NCBI RefSeq assembly: GCF_003945595.2
Contig: NW_024104909.1
Coordinates: forward strand, 2,046,001 to 2,110,000
Source of the DNA: Pipra filicauda
Taxonomy: Eukaryota; Chordata; Aves; Passeriformes; Pipridae
Length of the DNA stretch: 64,000 nt
Direction: 5' to 3'
Shown here: positions 12,839 through 24,667 of the stretch, piece by piece
How positions within the stretch are numbered: position 1 is the first letter of the stretch
How the letters are laid out: each line of letters begins with the position of its first letter
Made by a program: the position numbers and the translations under genes
Notes under the pieces: model-generated
What the model was told of the DNA's origin: nothing
The model's input: only the letters and a program-made list of their open reading frames with translations
Database searches by the model: none

Positions 12839-13445
12839 GTAAACACATGGCTACAGCCAAGGAGGCCTGGGAGGCTTCGTGCTGCTCTCACTGAAGTTAT
12901 TAAATCATCAGCCTATGTTCTGTAATGCTGAGTTGAAATCTATTTTAAAACATATTGTTCTTTACATTTGGTGAGAGAATTTTAGCGTTTGGTCTAAACC
13001 TAAACCTGCAAAACGTCTGAAGTGCATTCCTGGCAGTTCCTCGGGTGCTGGATCAGCACCCTTAAGCACATCAGTGCTGAAGTTGAAACAGCTCAGCACT
13101 GCTGTGGGATCTCTCATTCCTTGTTTGAATGGAGTGATGATCCCATTTGGATTAGGACTCTGGTGATCACTTCACTTTTACTGAACATTACACCTGTGCA
13201 ATTTGCCTTCAAAGCAATGAAAAACGCAAGGTTTCTGATGCAGCTGTTGGAAGAGTTTCTTTGTCATTTGATGCACTTGTATAAATCAAATCAGAAGCTG
13301 GTTAGTTGGTAGGAATCCAACTTAAAAAAACTCCTTCTCTGGTTTAAGTTGGGTGTGGTTTTTCCCCTTTTTTAGGGAGTGTGGTTTCTCAGATAGAGAA
13401 GTGTCAGCCTATTTACATTAAACCAGGGATTCTTTTCACTCCTTT

Positions 13446-13491
13446 TTATTATTATTGTTGTTTTTATTGTTATTATTATTATTGATGATGA
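13446..13491 (+). repeat. Imperfect ATT/TTG/ATG trinucleotide-rich tract
   Basis: A run of tta, ttg, att and gatgat triplets about 46 bp long. It is an impure trinucleotide microsatellite in non-coding DNA. Confidence 0.75.
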
Positions 13492-14102
13492 TATCATTGT
13501 TGCTACCCCTGGTAAGATCCTTTCATTGATAAAGAGTAAGGAAACAACTTGTGGGCACATGGTTTGCCAAGCTGACATACTACATATCATACTATTAGTT
13601 GAGGCCCAAATTTTTTAATATATTGCCCTACCCCCCCTTCACCTCAGTAAGGAATATTGGATTTTACAGCTCAGTGAGTAACTGGTTGTTATCATTCATG
13701 TGCTCTATTGCAGTTATTGTTAATGGTTATATGAACAGCAAAATAGGGAGCATATATCACCTGCCAGCCTGTGTGCTGTACACCCATCTTGGGCTAAATT
13801 ATAGTAGAATTGATAGCACAAGCCACTAAAACTAAGGTTCCATAAAGAAATTGTGGTTTTGTTTGGTTTGTTTTTTTTTTCCTAAGGTTTAGGATTTGTG
13901 TTCAATCTTTACAGCAAAGTTTCAGTATATTAGGATCATAAATTCTGAATTGGTCTTGCCAAAAAGTAATTTAAAAAATTTACCAGATCAAATAAAAATG
14001 TATTAACCTGGTTTATAGAGAAAGAGGGGAAATATATTTTTCTGCAATAATGTGATTGTAACAACTTTCTAGTTGAAGGGAAATGTGTGCAGTTATACTT
14101 AC

Positions 14103-14217
14103 CATGGGCTGAAAATAATTCATCAAAGCAATGTTCTGAATTCAGGAGCAGTGCCATTTGTGCTCCATCAAAACCTGGGTTGGATGTAATGAATTCTTGA
14201 GCTTTGGAATTGATCTG
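14103..14217 (-). other. Weak minus-strand open segment with a strong donor
   Basis: On the minus strand the segment ends at CCCATG|gtaagt, a strong donor. Upstream of it about 38 codons are open (part reads AQMALLLNSEHCFDELFSAH) before an in-frame TAG. The acceptor implied by the start has an A-rich rather than pyrimidine-rich tract, which argues against a functional exon. It lies on the opposite strand from the 24.6 kb exon candidate, so both cannot belong to one gene. Function is unknown. Confidence 0.12.
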
Positions 14218-17200
14218 CTGTCTCTATTTTACTTTGTTTTAAATTGTGCAGCTTAGATACTATTCAGTATTCATGCTCGAGTAACTTGATTGAGCTGGGA
14301 AAAAAAACTTAATAAAAAGCACAGAATTGTGTATTTAGTGTAGAAGGGATGTATAAAAAATGTAATGTGAAGACAGCAGGGGTGGGTGATTGTTCCTCAG
14401 AATCCTTTGGCCATGCTGAGTTGGCATTCCTTACTATGCAGGTCTTTATTTTGTGCAGATTTTTAATTTTTTTCAGCAATAATGCCATCAGATTTGGTAA
14501 AATAATCTTTTAAATGGAAGTTTGAAATAAGTACATCAGTCTCTTTTTCCTGGATCAACACATCACCTACTTTATTAATTGAACTGGAACATTCAAATTT
14601 TATCAAGTGTCAAACAGTTGAAGGTTATGGTGAAGAGCTGAAGGAATCTCTTTAGGATTGAGAGAAACAGAAACGTGTTGGCATGAATTCTAACATTTGA
14701 GAGAGATCTCTAATGCATTTTAAATGCTGGACTAGTTATTCACTTTTTCACCAGTGAAAAGAGCTGTTGACACCCAGTCAACTTTTGATTAACAAATTAA
14801 AACCAAGCAAAAGGGTGTGTTTTACCATAGAATGTGTAATTAAACTGTGGGATTGCAATGGGGTGTTTCAGATGCCAGAAGTACTGAGGAGTTTCTGAAA
14901 CAGGATGGATGAGTTAATAAGATGGAACCTCATGGTTATTAAATGGTTATTAACAGCTCCTCAAATTCATAGTATGCTGCTTGAGGCTTCATTCCTACTG
15001 GATTTTCTGCTGTGAGTAGGTGACTTAACCTATCTAGTGAGTATGAAATTGCAGATTATGAGACAAATAAAGATAAAAACATTTAAAAAAATGCTTTTAG
15101 TTGGCCACATTGTTCCTTTCATTTATCTACTAATTTAAGAAAAGGAGGAAGAAACTTATTTTCTTCGTATTTGGATTGATCCAAATCCGTTTATTAACTT
15201 CTTGTTACAGTGACCTTTTGCTTTAAGATTATTTGATACCTCTCTCTCCCAAATGCCATGGCTCATTTTTGCATTCATCTTTCACAAATATATGGGAGGG
15301 CAAAAATTGCCCAAGAAATAGGTTCTAAAACAAATGCAGTAGCTATTATATTTCAGCTGCATACTGAAATATCTTCACATACTTTACAGTATTACACAGA
15401 GATCTTTATTATCTGCGCTCCAATTAAAAATAATACATTGAATTGGTAGATAGTAAAAAGTACTTACTACAAGTAAGTAATCAATATTCCTTATTTAAAA
15501 AGAAGGTTAATTCCTCAGTGCACATTAATCCATACACAAGACCACAAAATCTATGGTCACAGTTGAAGTGAGGGTTTTAGGGGAGCGAAGGGGCCTTGTG
15601 GTTTTTTGATTTGTTTGGGGGGGGATTGTTTTGTTTTGTTTTTCCTACTGTGTGATGTGTCTCTTGACCAGTGCTGAGGCGGAGTCATCCTTCTGCAGAG
15701 AGATGCCAGGGACATTTGTTCTCACTGATCCTTTTCTTATCACTTTAGTGCTGATATTGCCCAAAGCATCTGTTTAGGGGGAAAATAGCCAAGAAAAAAA
15801 GGTAGGAGGAACAATGCACCATCTGCATCCTGAGTTCAAAAGCACGTATATGTCGGTACTGAGACTCTGAAATGAAACATTTTGGATGCCATCACACCCA
15901 TTGAGGAGAAGAGCACGTGCTGGGAATATTGAGTGCTGATCATTTTGGGGCAGTAACAACTCTGTGCCATGGACATTTGTCTCTTTTTCCCTTATTTCAG
16001 GCCTCACTTCTGGGCTGGCTCAGCTTCTCTCTCTGTGAGGGGACTGAGTGTTGCCCTGTGGCCTTTCAGGGCTCTTATGTGACCACTTTTTAACTATGTG
16101 GTTCCTGAAAACATTTGGAGAACAAATGGGTTCTGAGGCCTTCATGACAGCATAACTTGGCAGAGATTTCCATGGAAAATGGTTTTATATACCCTACACT
16201 AAGTATGGAAGAAGGAATCACATGTCAGTCACTTTCTTCTTGGCAACAAGAATAAAAAAGATTGACTGTTGGTTGATAAGAAAACAACTCAAAGCTAAAT
16301 TACACCTGAGGCCAGTTAAATTCTTTATTTCTCTTGGATGTTAAAGCAATAGCTGTCATCATCAGAGCTTCTTTTGAATTTGTTCATGATAAGAATAGTC
16401 TTTCACTCATGCCTTTGTTACTGCATCCTCATCAGTGTGCTGGCACAGGGGTGTGCCAGGAAGTCGAAATAAGTCTCTGTGTATGAAGCTCCAGGTAATT
16501 TGTGACCTGACCACTTGTGACATTTGTGAGGAGGTAGAAACTGAGAAATACTGAGTTTCTGGTGGCTGTGGGTTGACCCCAGTAGGCAGCAAAGCCCCAA
16601 GCACCACTCACTCCCCCTCAGTGGGAGAACTGTGAGGGCAGAAGTGAGAACCTTCGTGGGTTGTTTGTGAGGGAGGCCTTGAGTCTAATATGAAATCGTG
16701 CTACTTAACCAGCTTATTATGAATTTAACTGTTTTGCTGCATAGAAATAGACATATTTTATGAGTACATATTAAAAACATAAAACTCAACCTTTTCTGAC
16801 AATCAAAAGTTTAGTGTAATATCAAAGAAAAAATAGATTTTCACAGAGCACCGTGAATAGATTTTCATGGGCACTCACTTTCTTAGTACTGCCATCAGCA
16901 CACATCTATCATTAAGAAATTTCTTTCCTGTCACTCTGTAAGCTTGGAAATTTGCTATTTGAGTTAAAATTTATGTTTGCTTTTTATCAGTAAATAGCCC
17001 CCAAATGACTGAACTCTGTTCAATTCTTCAACAGAAATCCTCTTCAATCTTGAAGTAACTTGTTTTTGTGAAGAGTGGACTGAAGTGCAATAATTCTATT
17101 ACTGATTTGTACCTTGTGTCCTCACAGTCCCCACTCAGAAAACACGGGCTCCTTCCTGGCAGCCACTTGAGTGTCTTGACTTCACACAAGGAATCCTTCC

Positions 17201-19357
17201 CAACTCGTCGTCCTCAGCTCTCTTTGGGGTCTTTTATCAGTGTAAGGGCTGGCTTTGCAAGTAATGTTTGGTCTTTTCCTTTTCCTCAGCCACTAATTTA
17301 TGAAAAATACAGGAACATCTTACAGCTTCTATTTATTTCCCTTTCAAATACTGCTAAACTTACCTCAATATCTTTAGAATATATTTACTATTTGGAGTAT
17401 AAAGTAATTTTATATGCTTGTTTCATTTAGGAAACCTGGCTAAAAAACATTACATTTCTCTAGGAATCCAATAGTCCCCTTATGCTACTGTTAATTTGAA
17501 AACATAAACTGTCGAGTTTGGTTGTTTTCTATAAAAGTTGCATCTGCACTTTGGGTATATATTGCCAGTTGTCATCTTACCCAGCCTACCTAGTGCTTGG
17601 CCTTGTTGAAACCACACCAGCAGCTTTATCAACAGCTCTTACTTTGGATGTGTCAGGAATATATATTGATCCTCTAGATTTCAGTGACTTCAAATATACT
17701 ACTATTTATGTGGCTGTCAATCTACTTGACACCTAAGGCAATGTTATTAGAGAAATAACATTTGCAGTTTGAAAATCCAGTTGTAACAGTTTGAAGCTGT
17801 TAAAATTTACAGTTTGGAAAGTTCTTGTGCATTTTCAGCCTTGGAAAAAAAAGGCCTATATAGAAAAAGAGTTTCAGATTTGACCTGTAGATCAAAATGA
17901 TGTTACATTTAGGAATCTTAAATGTTTTTTTGTACTGTTCAAGCTGAAAACTTTCTCCAGTGTAAATTTGTATTGCCATCTCTGAAAATGAAATATTTAT
18001 TATTTAAACAGCCTTAATCTGATCTAGGCTTCAACAGCACATACCTATAGATATAGACAAATACTTCTACATGGTAGATTCACATCTTAAATTAACATGT
18101 ATCTTTTCTGGAAATGCCACTTATTTTTTAGGTGGTTTTGTGCAGTTGTGATGATCTAAGGACAGGCAGAAGTTTTACACTCAGGTAATTCTGCATCACT
18201 GGGTTAATGAAACATATGTTTGGAAAAAGGAGGGGAGTTGTGAGGCACACGAGGCTGGATTTCTGTGCTGTGGAGACCTGTCTTTGCATCTCTGAGTATT
18301 TAGCGAGTATTTAAGGAAAGGGTGAGTAGTTCATAAAGGTGGGAGAATGAAGAGGAAAAGAAGTGGGACAGTTTCATGCACTCCAGTCCATAAAGCTTTA
18401 GCAGCAAGCAGTACCTGTTCTCTTGAACAAGTCTTGATTTATGAAAAAGTCAAAGATTTCCTTGGGGAGGGAAAAAATAAAAGTTTTAACTCTTGATAGC
18501 CTTGAAAAGTGTAAATGAGCATAAGCAAATCACCAGAATCAGAAGAAAGAAGAGCTTGGGTTATCCACTCACACAGCTGGGGGGTGGGTGGGTGTGTGGG
18601 AGGGCACACGAGTCCTCTCAAATCTATATTAAAAATACAGCAGTATTTTTACAAGCAGTAATTTTTTATTATAAAATTTGTCACTTCAGTTTCCCAGAGT
18701 CTTGTAAACCTTCCTCTTCCAGCCAGAAGCAAGACAAGAAAGCTCCCTAAAATGTTGAGAAGCTTGATTTTAAATCCCTGATCAGATGGGTTTCCTTTTT
18801 GACTCCAGTCAAACAGCCCCGAGGCTGCCCTGAGGCAACACAAAACAATGCAGATGACCCAGTTTTCTCCTGGTTTTTCCTTGTAGGCACAAACCTCTTG
18901 GTCTAGAAATATTGCTAAGTAGAGATGAAGCTATTGCTTTGCAAATAAAACTCCTCTCTTACGTCTTTGACATTGCAAGCCATTAAAATCCTTGAATTGG
19001 TTTCTTAATTTGATAAGGCTTCTGCACGAGTCCTTCAGTTGTTGGGGACAAACTTAGTAAAGACTTGAATGTCACATTCTAGGGTTTCATTTTTCATTTA
19101 TTTTCTTCTTCAGTAAGTATTACTGTGTGGTTAATTTGTTCTCTGGGATGGATGAAATAGAACTAATCTGAAATTCAAATGAATTCTTCTGCTGGCAGCC
19201 TGTTTGTTAGCAGCAATAATGAGATATAATGGCTAAAGGATAGCAAAAAAGATTAAGTATTTCCCTCAATAATTCAGAGCTTTGATTTATTTCAACACTC
19301 AATAAAAATATCCAGAAAAATCAATAAACTAGAATTTGACTGGGTGCTTTTTAATTT

Positions 19358-19369
19358 TATATATATATA
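19358..19369 (+). repeat. (TA)6 microsatellite
   Basis: Six perfect TA units inside a wider AT-rich stretch that continues to about 19380. Confidence 0.8.
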
Positions 19370-19787
19370 AGTATATATTTTCTTGTTTTGTTTGACCTTG
19401 TGTGACCTTTTACATTCATTAGTCATTATAAGTAATTCAATTCAGTTCTACAAATTTTAAACCTGAAAAAAAAAACCCAAACCAAAACAAACCACCTACT
19501 TTTTATTTATTCTAAATCTACTGGCCTTTTATGAAACTGGAAATAGGTATTATGAAGGAGAGCCACGATTTGTGTTGGCACTTGTTGGGGTGCCAAGGAC
19601 ACCTGGAAAACGCCTGCCCAGCCTGGGCAGTGCAATAGGTTTGTCTTCCCCGGGAAGTTGAGCAGGATTTTACAAGGTTATTTGCTTCCACCTACTGACC
19701 ATCCCTGATATTACAAACCCAACGGAGGGAACACTGGAATAACTGGAATTCCAGAGGCTCATCTTTCCTCCCTCTGATCCAGGAGCA

Positions 19788-19802
19788 GTGTGTGTGTGTG
19801 TG
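19788..19802 (+). repeat. (GT)7 microsatellite
   Basis: A short perfect GT run of 15 bp in non-coding sequence. Confidence 0.85.
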
Positions 19803-21069
19803 CACAGGAATTCTGTTTACCTCACCTTCACACGGAAGAGAAAAGATGTTGGAAATTCAAGTAACTTTTTAAAGTAACTTTCTTATTTCTTAGGGTTATT
19901 TTGGTTGATTAGTTTCTGGTATCTTGTTTTATGCTGATAGGGAAGCAGAGGAAATAAGTTTGGGATAGCAGGGAGAGAACAAGCTGTAAAATATGATAAA
20001 GTACACAGGCAGTGTGGGTATTAGTCATGTTAGCATGACTAATGGCTACTTGGGGATATTGATTTCACTGTTTCTGCTTGCAATTCAAGCAGTAAAATTC
20101 AATGTCAAATTATAGAAACTATGTAAAAGAGTGTATGGAGGTTTCTACTGTGTCCTAAAGCCAAATGCCATGCAGGGTCATGCTACTGCCAAGAATTGCT
20201 TTTGCTTTCTAGAGCTTTTATTTCCCTCTCTTTTTATTTCCCATTATTTGTGTAATGCCACTGCTGAGTGAAGGGGTTGGATACGTTTCCGAGGGCCTGG
20301 TGTGTTAAAATTCAAAAGTGCCTGAAACACATGGAAGATCAAACAGAGCAAAACTGGGATGAGAAAAGGGAACATGCTCAGGAATAAAATGGGTGTCGTG
20401 TCTGATGTGTTCTGTACTGGGCACTGACAGTAGATATTAATGTTATCTAAGCCATTAGTTGTTTCCAAACCAGCACGGAAAGAATTGTACCTATTGACCT
20501 CACTTTTCCATCTGGTGAGCACAGAACTCAATAAACCATAAACTTATTGATCACCAAGGTGACTAAATTTCAGGAGGAACATTAAAGGCTGCCTTTTAGA
20601 AATAGGTGCCAGCAAATACAGAGGTGAGCATTGTTTCAGCACTGAAATTAGTGCAATTCTAGTGGGAAATCTGTGTGGCAGTTCCCTTTATGGCACTTTG
20701 GTCAGCTCTTAAAGAAAGTTGTGTTTGTCCTGCACTGCTCCATAAAATTTTGCTTCGTTTCCCTGTTGCTGCTACCCAACACAACAGAAGAAAAAGTGAG
20801 TTTTCTTTTATAATTATATGTTAAAAATACAGCTCCTAATATGTTTGTAATAATGTGATTTGACTATTATGCAGTGACACTAAACACAAACAAAAGCAGA
20901 TTTGTGTTGATTTTAAACTGAAATGGATGAGAGGGTTTTCTACCTTAGTGGCAGGGTATTTCTATAATTTATTCTCTCCTGAAACATCCAGTGAAGTACT
21001 CTATCATTATATAATTTGTCTAAAGTAATAATGCTTCAGGAGGAACAGATTTTGCTGGGGTTTTACTTC

Positions 21070-21085
21070 TTTTTTTTTTTTTTTT
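21070..21085 (+). repeat. Poly-T tract (16 T)
   Basis: A homopolymer run in unique non-coding DNA. No retroposed body is recognised next to it. Confidence 0.85.
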
Positions 21086-23023
21086 GTAATGTAACGACAA
21101 TAAAGAAAGTGCCTGATGTATTGTTCAAATCTCTAGGATTTTACACTTTCTTTACAGCAATGGTGCTTCTCAGTCTCAAATAATTCACAGAGTTGGGAGT
21201 GAAGTGACATTGCTTTGTCATTTTGCACTTTGAGAAAGCAGCACAGATGTCTCCCAGAGAATATTCTCATTTCCTCCCTTCTTGCTCTGGGATTGACAGA
21301 CGATTCTTTTTGATGATTTTTAAAGCTTAGGGTCTGTCTGTGTACATTTCTTTTTTAAAGAGGTATGTAGATGTATATTCAAATATTGATATTTAAACAT
21401 AGATCTGATTAAGTCAGCAGCTTCACTGGTTTAAAGAACTACAACACTAATTGCTTTAGAAAAATTAGTTTGTGTTGCTTGGGCAACTTAAGGTGAAGAT
21501 GTGCATGTGCCTAACATGGAACATTCTTGTCACTCAGATAAATTCTGTGAGAGTTCAGTTACAGTTCATAAAAAAGCTGCCTGCTTTGACTTCCTCACAG
21601 ACATCAGATACACAGCAACTCCTGTAACTGTTTCTGCAGAAGTGATCAACTATTACTATTGTTTTTATATATGAATTGGTTGCAAATTACACTTCATTAT
21701 TCAGCTAAAAAAATTGCAAATTACTGATTTTAGAAGAGATTAATTGATCACCTCCCATTATTTCTTCTTCACCGACTGCACAAATTTTTACTGTTCAAAT
21801 TTTTAACTGCTCACAGATGACTTCACCCCTTTGAACTAAGGATTCTTGAATTCTCATTTAGGTAATGTGTCAGTGTCTTTAGTTATTCTTCATTTGAGTA
21901 AGTGCCTTTGTGAGAATTTTACCCCTTGCAAAAGAAAAATCCCATCCAGGAAGTCAGGCTTTGTATGGTATTAGGTATTAAATGGATGTTATAGTCCAGG
22001 TTATTATCTGATAATGTACCCAAAGCAAGTTTGTCAAAAATTAGTTAGGCAACAATTTAATATTTGGAATACCAGAAACAATAAAATAACAGCAAATTAG
22101 TGGTTTTTTATTGTCCTTGTCCAGAAGTCTGAATCCAGGTGTCTACTCTTGAAGACATACAGCTATTTCTTTACCCAGATCTGACTTGCCATAATTTCAG
22201 AGATAACTCTTCAACACCCAGTCAGAGTGAACCCACACAGATGTAGTTTTGATTGCTAATGATGCAGTGATTAATTTTTAAGATTCACTTCCCATATCTT
22301 TAGATAGAAACCCAAACGCTGCGGGATGAAACGATTGTCTAACGTTCAGGGATAAAACACAGAATAGAAATTGTGTCATTAGATTTTCAGCCTGAAACTT
22401 TTCCTTATGGAAAAGATTATCAGTTGACTTCAGACTTCTTGTCCCTTTAATTCCTGATTGCAGGCTCAGCTGGGCTGGCCCCAAGTGTGCTCAGCTGGGC
22501 TGCAGGGCTTCATTTGTGCCTTTTCCCTGCAGCCATGTAAGATAAGCTGTGCTGGGAGCAGGATGGTTTCTGTTTTATCCAGGTAAACCTGCATTTTTAA
22601 TTCATATTGAGTAATGAATGCTTATGAATTTGGGTTTCTTGGAAGTTGCTTTTGATGGGAATGGACAGTGGCAAAATAGCAAACTAAACCATTTTGTAGA
22701 CAGCAGAAGGGATCGGAGCACTGTTAGGTCTTGAACAAGGTATATTCATCATACTGAGAGTTTGTAATAGCTCTGACTAGAGTCTGATAGGAGCTACTTT
22801 ATTCTGCCTTCACTTAATTTAGGTCAGTGTGTGAGATAGAGCCACTCTTGTCCTTGGTAATATGAAAAGATATGATTCATTTTTGATTAACCAATAAATA
22901 TGTTAAAGAACATTCCATTATTTCCAAAAGGTGACTTGGGGCACCGCTAGCAGGTGAAGAGCACTGGTGCTAATGAAGTTGGAATTCATTCCCCCGAGGC
23001 AGAAAGCTTTTTAAAAGCTGAGG

Positions 23024-23037
23024 TTTTTTTTTTTTTT
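23024..23037 (+). repeat. Poly-T tract (14 T)
   Basis: The homopolymer is followed by three ctca/ctcac units. No acceptor-exon pair of quality follows it. Confidence 0.85.
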
Positions 23038-24050
23038 CTCACTCACTCACCAAAAAGAACTGAGTGTAAATACCCAAACAGGCTCAGGAAGTCAGCTGTG
23101 GGCAGAGAGAGTGTCTCCTTCCCCACCACATGGGAGGAGAGATGTGGTGAGAGACTGTCTGGCTGCCAGGAAGTCACACTTGACAGCAAGTACAGTCTGG
23201 TTCCCCATGGAAAGTATTTGGAATATAAAGAGTATTAGAAGTACTGATTCATATATAAAGCTAATTTGAATAACCAAGGTTTTGTTGCTGCTTAAGAAGT
23301 GGCACAACTTGATGTGCCTGATGAAACCATTTGCTGTAAATTGAAGTGTATGTCCAGGAAGCCTTGATTCATCTCTCTTGATTGAATTATCTATTTTTTT
23401 TGATCTCGTATGGCTTAGGTAAGAACTCTTTGGCATTGAAATAATACCAGTCCTTCATTTAAGATGAATAAGCATGTTTTTTAAGAAACAGAAATTCTTT
23501 ATTTTACATTTGTTTTAATTTTTTTAAAAGGAGCTGCTATTTGCTATCAGGTTTAAATTTGCAGCTTGGAATTTATGTGGCAATGTTCTAAAATCTGATC
23601 AGAGTAGTTCTAGCTTCAGTGAGAGCTTGGGAAAGTACTTAGTTTTAACAAAAAAATATGTTATTTTTTCAGTAGAAATCTCTAAAGTTGCTGTACATAA
23701 ACAAAGTTTGCTTCCAAGAATACCCTCACCAGAGAAGTAAAGTTGAAAAGAGAATTAGTAGGTCACTTGTCTGCAGTTTAATGACTTGAACTCTCTTTGG
23801 CTTACTCAGCTTCCAGGAGTAACTTGTTGTAAAAAGGGTGACTATGAAGCAATAAATGCCTTTCAGACTATATTTTTTGTGATAATGGTTTTCTCTACAT
23901 GTCTTCAGGTCTGCTGGCAAAACCCCAAAGGTTCAATAAGTCAAAATATTTTAGGGATTAAAGGACCATGTGTTGGGTGTCATTAGGTTTAAGATTATTT
24001 GTTTGACTCCTGAAGAAAACGTGTCCAAAATATACACTTGTAAAAATGTC

Positions 24051-24068
24051 TATATATATATATATATA
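24051..24068 (+). repeat. (TA)9 microsatellite
   Basis: Nine perfect TA units, the longest perfect dinucleotide run noted in the window and a likely polymorphic site. It lies about 550 bp upstream of the 24.6 kb exon candidate. Confidence 0.9.
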
Positions 24069-24472
24069 CCCACAGTTATACACATGTTTATCTCAAATAG
24101 AGGTTTTATTATTCATACATTTTGCAGTAAGATTCAGACACAACTATCTATCATGTCCAAGTTAGCACTCAACAACAGGCAGAAGGTTGAGCAGATTTTC
24201 TTCTTAAGCTCACCTTTATATTTTTTTAAGCTTCCATCACTAGTTTTTAAAAAGAAGAAATGAGTGAGCAATATATTTTCCTCAAAATGCAAGTAAAAAA
24301 GAAAACATATACTATAAAATCACATTTTTGTCTTATGAGCTGCTACAGTATATTGAAACAGGTTTGGGGGTTTTGTGTTTTTTTCAATCCTGTCTTTAAG
24401 TTTATGCATGTAGTAAAGTTTAATAAACATTAATTAAAGGTATAATACTAACCACTGTATATTTAAGCGTAT

Positions 24473-24484
24473 TATATATATATA
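24473..24484 (+). repeat. (TA)6 microsatellite
   Basis: Six perfect TA units about 135 bp upstream of the 24.6 kb exon candidate. Confidence 0.8.
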
Positions 24485-24619
24485 AATAACAGGTCATTAA
24501 AGTGTAATAGATTGAGAAACCTGCTTTTCAGAGTTTGATGCCCTTTCTTCAGGCTGAGTTGTTTCCCCAGCCCTGGTCAGTGTGCTTTGTGACACAGGAT
24601 TCTCTGTTTGTGTTTTCAG

Positions 24620-24667
24620 GACACTAAAGCAGAGTCCAGTTCTGGTGTAGAAACTGAGGACAGAAAA
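24620..24667 (+). CDS. Candidate 48-nt internal exon of an unidentified gene
   Basis: A pyrimidine-rich stretch ending in tgtttgtgttttcag runs directly into the segment, and a gtaagt donor follows it. The length is 48 nt, a multiple of three, so inclusion or skipping would keep the frame. Only phase 0 is open: the other two phases hit TAG or TAA inside the segment. The open phase reads DTKAESSSGVETEDRK, a hydrophilic, Ser/Glu-rich peptide with no transmembrane or catalytic motif, like a linker or a short alternative cassette in a larger protein. I do not recognise the parent gene. No partner exon of equal quality was found in the window, so both flanking introns would have to be long. Splice signals, phase and length are seen; that it is expressed is inferred. 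A chance match of this quality remains possible. Confidence 0.45.

Larger units (their letters stand above)
8960..13440. other. Non-coding DNA with two weak exon-like segments
   Basis: Apart from the segments at 10565-10662 and 12784-12838, nothing is recognised. The 96-codon frame at 13022-13312 shows no protein family signature and no splice context. Confidence 0.5.
13500..24600. other. Long unique AT-rich non-coding stretch
   Basis: Over 11 kb without an interpretable transposon or strong exon. It holds a G-run (8 G) at 15617-15624, short TA and GT microsatellites and poly-T runs. The 120-codon frame at 17068-17430 has no family signature. Such a long repeat-poor stretch fits intron or intergenic DNA of a compact bird genome. 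Confidence 0.5.

Noticed and set aside
13648..13673. 26-nt segment with a very strong acceptor and a gtgagt donor
   Set aside because: Too short, not frame-neutral and open in two phases; segments like this turn up several times in the window and serve as a measure of chance splice pairs.
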